64,000 bases of DNA. It comes from Prolixibacter bellariivorans ATCC BAA-1284. GTDB lineage: Bacteria > Bacteroidota > Bacteroidia > Bacteroidales > Prolixibacteraceae. The DNA lies in contig NZ_JHXO01000001.1 in NCBI RefSeq assembly GCF_000621705.1, forward strand, positions 124,001 through 188,000, given 5' to 3'. Both the position numbers and the translations under genes were made by a program. Under the pieces are notes generated by a model. It worked only from the letters and a program-made list of their open reading frames with translations. It searched no databases and was not told the DNA's origin. Below are positions 9,462 to 17,669 of the stretch, piece by piece; the first letter of the stretch is position 1; the number at the start of each line of letters is the position of its first letter.

Positions 9462-10193
9462 ATGCCTTATCGCAGATTACCCAACACTGACCAGGCCCGC
9501 TTGCGGGCTTTAAAGGCTGCAACCGACATCGCCCTCCAGAAGTCGATTGACGACCTGGCTTTTTCTACAGCCACGTTAGCCAAAGCACGCGCCTTTTTCC
9601 CGGGCTTCGAAAGTGCTATTCTACAACTAAAACAGGCCAAAAAACAGCAATCGGCCAATAGCCGAAAATATAACGAAGTGGTGAAGAAAGCGCGGCTCTA
9701 TGTCTCACACTTTATTCAGGTACTCAATTTCTGCATCCTTAGAGGCGAAATTAAGCCCGAAGTACGGGAATTCTATGGTATGGATACCCAAACCCAAAAA
9801 TTACCGTCATTAATCCTTGAATCGGATTTGCTGGAGTGGGGCAAAAAAATTATCGATGGCGAACAACAGCGAAGCATGCACGGTGGAAGTCCTATTTACA
9901 ATCCCGGCATCGCCGTTGTAAAAGTCAAGTACGACCAATTTGCCGATGCGTATCACTTCCAGAAGACACTTCAAAGCAATACGGCGCGCTGGTCGGAGAA
10001 AGTCGCCGAAATGCGCCACGAAGCCGATGAATTGATTCTGAACATCTGGAACGAAGTGGAACTGCACTACGGGCATTTTTCTGACGAAGAAAAGCGCATC
10101 AAAGCACAGGAATACGGTGTGATTTATTTTTTCCGCCCCAGTGAGAAGAAGAAGATGGAAGCCGACAAAATGCAGAAAAACCTTTCCTTTTAA
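9462..10193 (+). CDS. Hypothetical protein, helical, about 243 residues
   Basis: I do not recognise a named family. The likely start is ATG 9462 (MPYRRLPNTDQARLRAL); a longer frame from 9393 lacks an ATG and would include the upstream region. The protein is soluble, Lys/Gln-rich and mostly helical, with no signal peptide or membrane segment. A segment near residues 55-75 is rich in Lys, Gln and Ala and may form a coiled coil. The C terminus ends in a charged tail. It converges with the CPBP protease and the two stop codons overlap by 4 bp, so the two transcripts overlap at their 3' ends. Confidence 0.75.
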   Translation: MPYRRLPNTDQARLRALKAATDIALQKSIDDLAFSTATLAKARAFFPGFESAILQLKQAKKQQSANSRKYNEVVKKARLYVSHFIQVLNFCILRGEIKPEVREFYGMDTQTQKLPSLILESDLLEWGKKIIDGEQQRSMHGGSPIYNPGIAVVKVKYDQFADAYHFQKTLQSNTARWSEKVAEMRHEADELILNIWNEVELHYGHFSDEEKRIKAQEYGVIYFFRPSEKKKMEADKMQKNLSF

Positions 10194-11155
10194 TCAGTCG
10201 GAGGGTTCGGCTCTTCCGAAGTAGTCCATAACTCTCCGGCTCCGCGAACCTGCACGTAAAACGAGCGCAACAGTACCATCACGAAAATAAGGCTAAGGAT
10301 TGCAAGATACGTTCCCTGACCATCCGGTGTACCAACTTTTTCGAGGCTGGAACCAACCACTCCTTTATCAACCAGGTAAGACAATACAACCGCTGAACCG
10401 TTATTCACAAAGTGGCCAATCATCGGAATCCATAGTGAGCCGCTCCATTCGAGGAGGTAACCAAACAAGGCTCCAAGCATCATTCTTGGTAAAAATCCGA
10501 AGAATTGCATATGCAGCGCACTGAACAAGGCTGCACTCAACCAAATCGCTAAATGTGCATTCTGCGTCCAGTCTTTCAGGATACGTTGCACGATTCCTCT
10601 GAAAAGCAACTCCTCTCCGATGGCCGGCAGTAATCCAATCATAAACAGATTAAAGAACATCCCACCTAAACCATCAACATGCAGAAAGGCTTTGGTAATC
10701 TGGTCGGCCTGATCTTCAGAAGCTTTCATCCAGTCCTGAACGCCGGAAAGCCAGTCGGGTAACTGCAAGCCTGAATTAAATTCAGCCATCCAGTTAATCA
10801 TCGGTGTGGCAAAATAAACCAACACAACAACCAGAATAACACTTTTGAGTGTAGTTATTTTGTCGAGATGCAGATAACCAATCGGACGTTCGCTTAGTAC
10901 CCAGGCAATAATGAATGGCGGAATGACAAAAATTCCAATGGCTTGTACCGTCTGGAAATATTTCATCAGGGTAACTCCTTGCGGAGAAGAAAAATCGGTC
11001 ATCACAGCACCCATATCGCCTATGCTCAAATGGAATATCGGGATAGCCATCAAAAATCCGGCAAAAAGTGCCAATACGGCTAAAACAACTACTACCAGCG
11101 TAGCAAACATCAGCTGGGTAAACGGACCTGAGGTACGTAACAATCGGAATCTCAC
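10190..11155 (-). CDS. CPBP-family intramembrane glutamic-type protease homologue
   Basis: A 321-residue polytopic membrane protein of the CPBP (CAAX protease/bacteriocin-processing, Abi) family. All three family motifs are intact: GEELLFRG (EExxxR, near residue 181), FSALH (FxxxH, near 213) and GHFVNN (HxxxN/B, near 247). About eight hydrophobic segments are visible. Members cleave prenylated or membrane peptides, but the substrate here is unknown. It starts with GTG at 11155, 179 bp divergent from dusB. Confidence 0.88.
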   Translation of the reverse strand: MRFRLLRTSGPFTQLMFATLVVVVLAVLALFAGFLMAIPIFHLSIGDMGAVMTDFSSPQGVTLMKYFQTVQAIGIFVIPPFIIAWVLSERPIGYLHLDKITTLKSVILVVVLVYFATPMINWMAEFNSGLQLPDWLSGVQDWMKASEDQADQITKAFLHVDGLGGMFFNLFMIGLLPAIGEELLFRGIVQRILKDWTQNAHLAIWLSAALFSALHMQFFGFLPRMMLGALFGYLLEWSGSLWIPMIGHFVNNGSAVVLSYLVDKGVVGSSLEKVGTPDGQGTYLAILSLIFVMVLLRSFYVQVRGAGELWTTSEEPNPPTD

Positions 11156-11300
11156 TTGTATCTGTTTAAGAAATGATTATCAACATTCAATGAATTCATG
11201 GCAAAGTTAATATTCGAACGCAAAGCTCACGCTGAATTCAAGTTAATGAAACTGAATTTCGGCTAATATTGTTCCGGAATATTGCCGAACAAATAATTTT

Positions 11301-11308
11301 TATATTTG
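11301..11308 (+). promoter_or_regulatory. -7 box upstream of dusB
   Basis: TATATTTG matches TAnnTTTG exactly and ends 26 bp before the dusB start. No TTTG -33 element is evident at the usual spacing. Confidence 0.5.
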
Positions 11309-11334
11309 CACGCAAATTTTAAAAAACTGGTATT

Positions 11335-12348
11335 GTGAAGATTGGGGAACTCGAACTGGGCGAAATGCCATTGTTTTTATCACCGATGGAAGACGTGACT
11401 TACAAGTCGTTCCGGTATATCTGCAAAAAATACGGAGCCGATGTGATGTCAACCGAATTCATCTCTTCCGAAGCGCTCATCCGTGACGTGAATAAAACCA
11501 TGCGGAAAATGACGCTTTTCGAGTTCGATCGCCCCATTGCCATCCAGATTTACGGCGCCAATATCGATTCGATGGTCGAAGCTGCCAAGCTTGCAGAAAC
11601 CTTCCAGCCCAACTACATCGATATCAATTTCGGCTGCCCAATGAAAAAAATCGCTGGCAAAGGCGCCGGTTCCGGCTTGCTTCGCGACATTCCCAAGATG
11701 ATTGAGATGGCCAGCCAGATTGTGAAAGCGGTCAATCTTCCGGTAACGGCAAAAACCCGTGTGGGCTGGGACGACAACGACAAACCCATCGTCGAGGTCT
11801 CCGAACGGCTGCAGGATGTGGGAATTCAGATGTTGGCCCTTCACGGACGTACCCGCCAGCAACTGTACACCGGTGAGGCTGACTGGGAAATGATTGGAAA
11901 AGTGAAGAGCAATCCGCGTTTTAAAATTCCCCTTATCGGGAATGGTGATATCAATGGGCCGGAAAAAGCAAAAAAAGCGCGTGATATTTCAGGAGTTGAT
12001 GGATTGATGATTGGACGTGGGGCCATCGGTCGTCCCTGGATTTTCCGCGAAATCAAGCATTATTTCCAAACCGGAAAAATGTTGCCGCCTCCTACTGTCC
12101 CCGAAATTGTCGAGGTTATCAAAGAGCAAATGGAACAATCACTTTCGTGGAAAGAGTACGAAAAGCAAGCCATTTGGGAGATGCGCCGCCACTTTGCCCG
12201 CTATTTCCCGGGTGTCCCCGATTTCCGGGAGTTGCGGATAGCGCTCCTCCGGGCAGAAGAACATGCCCACGTACTGGAAATACTCGACCAGATTGTCGAC
12301 AAATACAAGGACACACCTGTCGATTACACCAACATGAGTCTGAAATAG
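11335..12348 (+). CDS. dusB: tRNA-dihydrouridine synthase
   Basis: FMN-dependent enzyme (337 residues) reducing uridines in the tRNA D-arm. The TIM-barrel N-terminal part has SPMEDVTYKSFR, the conserved catalytic cysteine in INFGCPMKKIAGKGAGSGLL (near residue 101), AKTRVGWDD, LHGRTRQQLYTG and IGNGDI, and phosphate-binding MIGRGAIGRPWIF. The helical C-terminal domain follows. Motifs fit the DusB subgroup. The start is GTG at 11335; the next in-frame ATG would remove part of the first strand. A separate Dus paralogue is encoded at 31618. Confidence 0.94.
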   Translation: MKIGELELGEMPLFLSPMEDVTYKSFRYICKKYGADVMSTEFISSEALIRDVNKTMRKMTLFEFDRPIAIQIYGANIDSMVEAAKLAETFQPNYIDINFGCPMKKIAGKGAGSGLLRDIPKMIEMASQIVKAVNLPVTAKTRVGWDDNDKPIVEVSERLQDVGIQMLALHGRTRQQLYTGEADWEMIGKVKSNPRFKIPLIGNGDINGPEKAKKARDISGVDGLMIGRGAIGRPWIFREIKHYFQTGKMLPPPTVPEIVEVIKEQMEQSLSWKEYEKQAIWEMRRHFARYFPGVPDFRELRIALLRAEEHAHVLEILDQIVDKYKDTPVDYTNMSLK

Positions 12349-12388
12349 AATTGTTTGGCATTCCCGATGATTTGCCTATATTCGTTTC

Positions 12389-12769
12389 ATGCGACTGCGA
12401 GATTTTACGAAATATTACTCTCCGTCCTCCTTCCGGGAAAAGCTGAAAATGTATGGAGGAAAAGCGGGACTAAAAGTAGTCTATCCGGCTTTACTGCTAT
12501 ACTACATGCTGAATGACCCGGACATTTCGTTGAAGAACAAGTTATACCTCGCCGGCGCATTGGGCTATTTCATTTTCCCCGCCGATGCCATTCCGGATTT
12601 TGCCCCGCTGATTGGCTTTACCGACGACATCAGCGTTCTTTTTCTGACACTCTCCCTGCTCAAAGAGAGCATTACAGACAAACATCGGGAACAGGCAAGT
12701 GAAAAGTTAAAGAAATGGTTTAATAATTATTCAAAAAAAGAGTTGAAGGCGATTGAAACCAGCTTCTAA
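12389..12769 (+). CDS. YkvA-type DUF1232 membrane protein
   Basis: A 126-residue protein with the DUF1232 core. The hallmark is the LKNKLYLAGALGYFIFPADAIPDF segment (about residues 50-72), followed by GFTDDISVL. Two hydrophobic segments suggest a small membrane protein. Function of the family is unknown. It follows dusB by 40 bp on the same strand and may share its transcript. Confidence 0.87.
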   Translation: MRLRDFTKYYSPSSFREKLKMYGGKAGLKVVYPALLLYYMLNDPDISLKNKLYLAGALGYFIFPADAIPDFAPLIGFTDDISVLFLTLSLLKESITDKHREQASEKLKKWFNNYSKKELKAIETSF

Positions 12770-12884
12770 TTTTAATTATTTATTCTTCACAGTCTTCTTA
12801 TTATAAATACCTTATCGCATCTTATAATAACTAATAGATTAATTTCATCTATTTCTATCTTATTGAAAATAATATTGTTGCTGA

Positions 12885-13796
12885 TTAATCGAAAATTTGG
12901 TCTTTTGTCTTGCGAAATCCTCTGATTTTGATGGGTTCTTCGTTATTCAACTCAACAATCGCATAATTGTTATTTTCCAATCCGTCTCCATCCACCACAG
13001 CTTTTAAGGTGTAGTAAAAAATGCCATTGATTTCTGAGAAACTTCCTTTGTGGTAATGTCCCTGGAAAACAGCTTTCACTTTTCCCGAATCTTCCAAAAT
13101 CCGGCGTACTTCATCTGCATTCACCGGACAATGCCTTTTGTCCGGAACCTTTGTCGAATCGAGCTGATGATGAATAAAAACAATAACCGGTTTGCCCGTT
13201 AACGCCAAATCGGTCTTTAGCCACTCCAGTTGCCGATGAGGAACATAAGCCTTTGTCCAATCAAAGTCGCCGTGATCGTAATCGGAACCATCCGGCGAGT
13301 AGTTGGCGTCCAGCACTACAAAATGATAGCCATGGCTGGAGAATGAGTAATAGTTGAGCGAATCGTACTGACCTTCATTCGTAATGTGATCAAGAAATTG
13401 GATTTTGGAAAGGCTGTCCATGTCATGGTTACCCAGCACGTGAAAAACCGGTCCGTCGAAATCCTGCAACTCCGACTCGATAGCAGCCAGGTAACTCAGC
13501 GTTTCACTTTCGTCCGGCGGATCGCCCTGATCCTTCAGGTCGCCAATTTCAATCAGAAAATCCACTTTCTCACGATTCATTACCTCGACACACTCGCGCA
13601 CCTTCTGTAACGATTGGCGGTAATAGCGACCACTTTCCAGGTTCGGATCGCGATCGGCATAATGAATGTCGGTTAAAATCCCGAAACGGAGCGTTCTCCG
13701 CTTTCTTCTGCCAAAAGCAAATGAGGGAAACGAAATTCCGGCCAGGACTGATAATGTGGTTGCCATAAAACGTCGGCGATTAATGGTGTGATTCAT
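12885..13796 (-). CDS. Exported calcineurin-like metallophosphoesterase
   Basis: A 303-residue dinuclear-metal phosphoesterase. The N terminus INRRRFMATTLSVLAGISFP resembles a Tat signal with an RR motif, so it is probably exported folded. Family motifs are complete and in order: TDIHYAD (DxH), EIGDLKDQ (GDxxD-type), LGNHDMD (GNHD), FIHHQLDS and FQGHYHKG (GHxH). The order and spacing fit the purple-acid-phosphatase/3',5'-cAMP phosphodiesterase-like group; the substrate is unknown. It is convergent with the DUF1232 gene and divergent from the TauE gene. Confidence 0.88.
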   Translation of the reverse strand: MNHTINRRRFMATTLSVLAGISFPSFAFGRRKRRTLRFGILTDIHYADRDPNLESGRYYRQSLQKVRECVEVMNREKVDFLIEIGDLKDQGDPPDESETLSYLAAIESELQDFDGPVFHVLGNHDMDSLSKIQFLDHITNEGQYDSLNYYSFSSHGYHFVVLDANYSPDGSDYDHGDFDWTKAYVPHRQLEWLKTDLALTGKPVIVFIHHQLDSTKVPDKRHCPVNADEVRRILEDSGKVKAVFQGHYHKGSFSEINGIFYYTLKAVVDGDGLENNNYAIVELNNEEPIKIRGFRKTKDQIFD

Positions 13797-13849
13797 CTGA
13801 AGAAACTCTATGATAACGTTCTAAAATTACAAAACCCCTGAATTAATCT

Positions 13850-13857
13850 TAAATTTG
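13850..13857 (+). promoter_or_regulatory. -7 box upstream of the TauE-type exporter gene
   Basis: TAAATTTG matches TAnnTTTG, 22 bp before the ATG at 13880. No clear -33 TTTG is seen. Confidence 0.45.
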
Positions 13858-13879
13858 AGCGGAATTAAAATCCCCATTT

Positions 13880-14638
13880 ATGCTCAGCTTGCTCAATTCC
13901 TTTCATCTCACTACACTGCATTGGATTTTGATTGCCTTGTGTGGAATGCTAATCGGTATGTCCAAAACCGGCGTCCCGGGCATGTCAATGATTGTGGTTC
14001 CTATCCTGGCCTCCATCTTCGGAGGAAAACAGTCAACCGGAGTACTGCTCCCGATTCTCATCATGGCTGATGTATTTGCTGTAAGTTATTACCACCGACA
14101 TGCCAATTGGAAACACCTTCTTCGGGCACTACCGTGGGCGTTGGCAGGTGTACTAATTGCGTTGTGGGTTGGTGAGAAAGTGAATGACCTGCAATTCAAA
14201 CGACTGATCGCGATCACCATCTTTGTTTCGGTGGGGATTATGCTTTGGCGTGATCGCGTGGCGAAAAAAGAATCCATCCCCGATTCTCCCTGGTTTGCAG
14301 CATTAATGGGATTGGCAGGAGGTTTTGCCACCATGATTGGCAACGTGGCCGGCCCAATATTCGCCGTCTACCTATTGGCCTTGCATCTTCCAAAGAAGGT
14401 TTTCATTGGTACCACGGCCTGGTTCTTTTTCATCGTCAATTTGTCGAAGTTCCCACTCCATGTGTTTGTTTGGAAAACCATACATTGGCCAACACTCCTG
14501 ATTGATTTGCTTGTTCTTCCTGCCATAGCAGCCGGAGCTTTCCTGGGGATTACAGTCGTGAAAAAAATACCGGAATCAACCTATCGCTGGTTCGTTATCA
14601 TCATCACGATAGCTTCCGCGCTGTTAATTTTCATATAA
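13880..14638 (+). CDS. TauE/SafE-family (TSUP) anion exporter
   Basis: A 252-residue inner-membrane protein with about eight hydrophobic segments and two internal halves, as in the TSUP family of sulfite, sulfoacetate or organosulfur exporters. The first half has GMLIGMSKTGVPGMSMIVVP and the second has GLAGGFATMIGNVAGPIFAVY, the duplicated family signature around G-x-x-x-G/NxxGP. No sulfur genes adjoin it, so the substrate is open. Confidence 0.88.
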   Translation: MLSLLNSFHLTTLHWILIALCGMLIGMSKTGVPGMSMIVVPILASIFGGKQSTGVLLPILIMADVFAVSYYHRHANWKHLLRALPWALAGVLIALWVGEKVNDLQFKRLIAITIFVSVGIMLWRDRVAKKESIPDSPWFAALMGLAGGFATMIGNVAGPIFAVYLLALHLPKKVFIGTTAWFFFIVNLSKFPLHVFVWKTIHWPTLLIDLLVLPAIAAGAFLGITVVKKIPESTYRWFVIIITIASALLIFI

Positions 14639-14783
14639 TTCTATTTATCAACACTTTAAACAGATACAGTTGAAGTCTTAAATGAGATATTTACTCCAAT
14701 AAGATTTCCCGAAAAGGAATCGGATTTCAATACTTGTATTAAAAATTAAAATAGAATAAACTAATAAATTTTAAAACAATAAA

Positions 14784-15593
14784 TTAACTATTTAAATCGT
14801 TATCTAAAATCACGGTTCTTTTGTGGAAAATCGAGAGGAAAAACCGGAGTATAATCTTCCACGTTGTCAGCCAGGCAATCTTCGCATCATTTTTCTGATT
14901 CTTTAGAATTTCCTCGGCAAGAAAAGGAGCCACTGTTTCGACCCTGTCAGCCAGAATGTTGAATATCCTGATGCTTTGCTGATGGCCTTCCGGATTCTTT
15001 TTTACTGAATCGAATAGCAAATCGGTGACTACCATGCCCGGACTTAAGGTTCCTAGCAAAACCTTTTTTTCCTCTATTCCCTTTGCAAAACTACGCGTGA
15101 AATAACGAACAGCCCGTTTCGTAGTCCCATACAGAGTCATGCCCGGCATCATCCGCCCATCGCTCCCAAAACCTTCCATATTGTATATTGCTCCGTGCCC
15201 CTGCTGCTTCATGTGTAAATATGCGACACGGGTTCCGTTCATCACCCCGAGCAGGTTGGTTTGAACCACCTCGCTAATTTCTTGCGGATGAATATGATGG
15301 AATAACTCATCGGATTGACCGATTCCCGCATTGTTGATCCATATATCAACGGGTTTCCAGAGTGATGCTTTTAACCACAACTGATCGATGCTGCGGGGCG
15401 TTGTAACATCGACCACAAACCCAGATACTTTTTCCGGGCCAAACTCCTGTTGCAGTCTCCAGGCAACAGCATTTACCGATTCCCGGTGTCTCCCGGAAAC
15501 GGAAACAAAATGTCCCATAGCGAGAAATGCCCGGGCTAACCCTAACCCGATTCCACGCGTGGAACCAGTAATCACAATATGTCTGGAATTCAT
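14784..15593 (-). CDS. Short-chain dehydrogenase/reductase
   Basis: A 269-residue cytoplasmic SDR oxidoreductase. The cofactor motif TGSTRGIGLGLARAF is near residue 9, with Arg at the RH pair after strand 2 (SGRHRES) suggesting NADP. NNAGIG is at about residue 89, and the catalytic YGTTK (YxxxK) is near 156. The usual catalytic serine region reads YNMEGFGSDG, a little unlike the common form. The C-terminal 40 residues are hydrophobic and basic. The substrate is unknown. A terminator separates it from the DUF2807 gene upstream. Confidence 0.88.
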   Translation of the reverse strand: MNSRHIVITGSTRGIGLGLARAFLAMGHFVSVSGRHRESVNAVAWRLQQEFGPEKVSGFVVDVTTPRSIDQLWLKASLWKPVDIWINNAGIGQSDELFHHIHPQEISEVVQTNLLGVMNGTRVAYLHMKQQGHGAIYNMEGFGSDGRMMPGMTLYGTTKRAVRYFTRSFAKGIEEKKVLLGTLSPGMVVTDLLFDSVKKNPEGHQQSIRIFNILADRVETVAPFLAEEILKNQKNDAKIAWLTTWKIILRFFLSIFHKRTVILDNDLNS

Positions 15594-15629
15594 GATAAAG
15601 CGTTCTTGATAAACAAAATGTAAAGAAAC

Positions 15630-15660
15630 AAAAAAGGCCGGCTTCCAAAGAAACCGGCCC
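15630..15660 (-). terminator. Intrinsic terminator of the DUF2807 gene
   Basis: On the minus strand GGCCGG and CCGGCC (15636-15641 and 15654-15659) form the stem, followed by six T. It lies just after the DUF2807 stop codon. Confidence 0.85.
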
Positions 15661-15679
15661 TTATAAGCTTCACATTTTC

Positions 15680-16411
15680 TTATCTCTTATTTACATCACC
15701 ACCGCTGGAACTGTGCGTATTGATGGATGTAGGTGTGCCTTTGTAATAAATATCAGCGCCGCTGCTCGCGTGTGCTTCAAAATTTCCGTTTACCGTCAAA
15801 CGGATATCGGAACCGCTGGAAGCTTCAGCAGTACAATCTTCAGCAGTCAAATCATATGCATTAATGTCCGAACCACTGGAAGAATCGGCATGGAAATTTT
15901 TTGCTTTTCCTCTCAAAGTCAAATCACTGCCGCTACTGGTTCCTCCGGATAGTTGATCGGCGTATACCTCCATCTTCACATCTGAACCACTGGAAACACC
16001 AATCTCCAGCGAACTAACGGTTAAACCGGTCTGACTGACAACATCGGAACCAGCGGATGCTCTCAGCTCCTTCAGGTCCTTAACCGTGACATGCACCTTC
16101 ATGGCCTTTGCATTCCGGATGGATTTATCGACATATAATTTCAACCGGTTACCATCGACTTTGGTCATAATGATATCCTGCAAATTTTCATCGGCCTCAA
16201 CGACAACGGATTCATTATCTCCCTGTGAGATATACAAATCGAGACCGCTGCTGACGGAGATTTCATCAAATCCGGTCAGGTGACGATCGACTTTCACTAC
16301 ATTTCCATTTCCTTTCACTCCTCCCCAGTTCCAGAAAGACTGGGCCGAAAGCGAAAATGAAACAAGCATCAGCGAAAGCGTAAAAACGGATAACAGAACT
16401 TTGTTTTTCAT
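15680..16411 (-). CDS. Head GIN domain (DUF2807) secreted protein
   Basis: A 243-residue exported protein. Residues 1-24 form a signal peptide ending in SLSAQS. The rest is a DUF2807 (putative auto-transporter adhesin, head GIN) domain, a repetitive beta-solenoid-like fold. The motif (A/S)S-S/A-G-S/A-D recurs at least seven times with roughly 16-22-residue spacing (for example SVSSGLD, RASAGSD, GVSSGSD, DSSSGSD, HASSGAD). It is common in Bacteroidota and of unknown function; cell-surface or periplasmic location is inferred. Confidence 0.87.
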   Translation of the reverse strand: MKNKVLLSVFTLSLMLVSFSLSAQSFWNWGGVKGNGNVVKVDRHLTGFDEISVSSGLDLYISQGDNESVVVEADENLQDIIMTKVDGNRLKLYVDKSIRNAKAMKVHVTVKDLKELRASAGSDVVSQTGLTVSSLEIGVSSGSDVKMEVYADQLSGGTSSGSDLTLRGKAKNFHADSSSGSDINAYDLTAEDCTAEASSGSDIRLTVNGNFEAHASSGADIYYKGTPTSINTHSSSGGDVNKR

Positions 16412-16474
16412 GCTTTATAAGATTTGGTATGGTTCATTCTTGAACAAAAAAATATTCATATTAAAAAGACGACT

Positions 16475-17266
16475 TCATTTTGCGAAGGTTGCATTCAATT
16501 TTCCTCCAGCGCTTTTTACTAAATCTTTTCTCCTAAGATACAGGACAACCATCATCATAATCGATAAATAGAGTATGAAAATCCAAAATGGCTTCATGCT
16601 GCCGGTAAACTCAGGCAAAAGCAGCAGGTAATTAAAAGCCATATTTGCGCTGATATGCGCCAGAATTGATGTCAGTACGCTTCGTGTATAATAATAAATC
16701 CACCCGATAAAAAAGGAACCCAAAACGACCCACAGCAAGAAAACCAGGAAGTTCATCTGCAAAGGGACTCCCGTTCCGATCAGATACGCTGGAAAATGCC
16801 AGAACCCCCATATGAACCCGAGTATTATTGCTGATGAGAATAAACTGAATCGATTCATCAATCGTGGTAGTAAGAATCCTCTCCAGCCATACTCCTCTCC
16901 CAATGCGATTAATACGATAATAACCATTTGGGGCATCAGCTGCGAAGTTCTCAAACTAAACTTTGCAAGTTCGAAATCCAAAGAGGTAAGCACAGCCAAC
17001 GAAGCAACAAGGGGAATTCCAACCAGGGAAATGAGCAGCCATCTGAACTTCGTTTTCCTAATCATTTGTTTAACAAATAATTCAACAACTCCTTTCTTCC
17101 CTTTGTTGATTGCAGTATAAATAAGAGCAAGAACTGACGGAATGAAAACAGATAATATGGATAGATTGGAATTGTCTGTCTTGTAAGCGACAAAACAAAT
17201 TAACGAACTCAGGAGTATCGCCGTTACGGAGAATACTATAATCTCTTGTTTTTCCAGTCTATTCAT
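16475..17266 (-). CDS. Second CPBP-family intramembrane protease homologue
   Basis: A 263-residue polytopic membrane protein with intact CPBP motifs: GEEYGWRGFLLPRL (EExxxR, near residue 121), GFWHFPAYL (FxxxH-type, near 154) and LAHISANM (HxxxN, near 206). Its length and sequence differ clearly from the homologue at 10190-11155, so it is not a recent duplicate. The substrate is unknown. The upstream 403 bp are shared with a divergent TPR gene. Confidence 0.87.
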   Translation of the reverse strand: MNRLEKQEIIVFSVTAILLSSLICFVAYKTDNSNLSILSVFIPSVLALIYTAINKGKKGVVELFVKQMIRKTKFRWLLISLVGIPLVASLAVLTSLDFELAKFSLRTSQLMPQMVIIVLIALGEEYGWRGFLLPRLMNRFSLFSSAIILGFIWGFWHFPAYLIGTGVPLQMNFLVFLLWVVLGSFFIGWIYYYTRSVLTSILAHISANMAFNYLLLLPEFTGSMKPFWIFILYLSIMMMVVLYLRRKDLVKSAGGKLNATFAK

Positions 17267-17669
17267 GCTTTACTTGATTCTGAAGAGACGAAAATTACTT
17301 CTGTTTTCGGTGATTAGGTTGTCAAGTAACTCATTCAATCTCTTTATGATTTGATTTACCCATCACATTATTGTGATATGACGCTTAAACCTCTATCTTG
17401 GTTACACACTGAGCAAACTTTAATAAGCGGGCAAAAATTCAATAATGAACCGGCTTAAGACAAAATGTCAGAAAAATGGCCATATCGTCTACTCAAGCTT
17501 AAGAAACAGTAATAAACTAACTTACTGCATTTTATTCATTCTTTTATGGTGGTATAAACACATCTCTCCGCCGAAGGATAGAACAACTGATTGATTGGTT
17601 CGGCTTTTGATCGATGAATAACCGGAAAGGCTATTTCTGCCAACAACGCTCACATAGGAAGAATACATT
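17267..17669. other. 403-bp divergent intergenic region, CPBP / TPR genes
   Basis: No recognised gene. It contains a perfect 16-bp palindrome at 17362-17377 (ATCACA-TTAT-TGTGAT). A short frame at 17445-17594 (49 residues, with a hydrophobic stretch) lacks supporting evidence and is not called. No RNA gene or riboswitch is evident. Confidence 0.45.

Noticed and set aside
12798-12830. 9-bp A/T-only inverted repeat (12798-12806 with 12822-12830) after the DUF1232 gene
   Set aside because: A/T-only stem with a 15-nt loop and no T-run; likely chance in AT-rich DNA between convergent genes.
17445-17594. 49-codon frame with a hydrophobic stretch upstream of the TPR gene
   Set aside because: No ribosome-binding or promoter support, odd composition, and it ends in unrelated sequence; kept only as part of the intergenic description.
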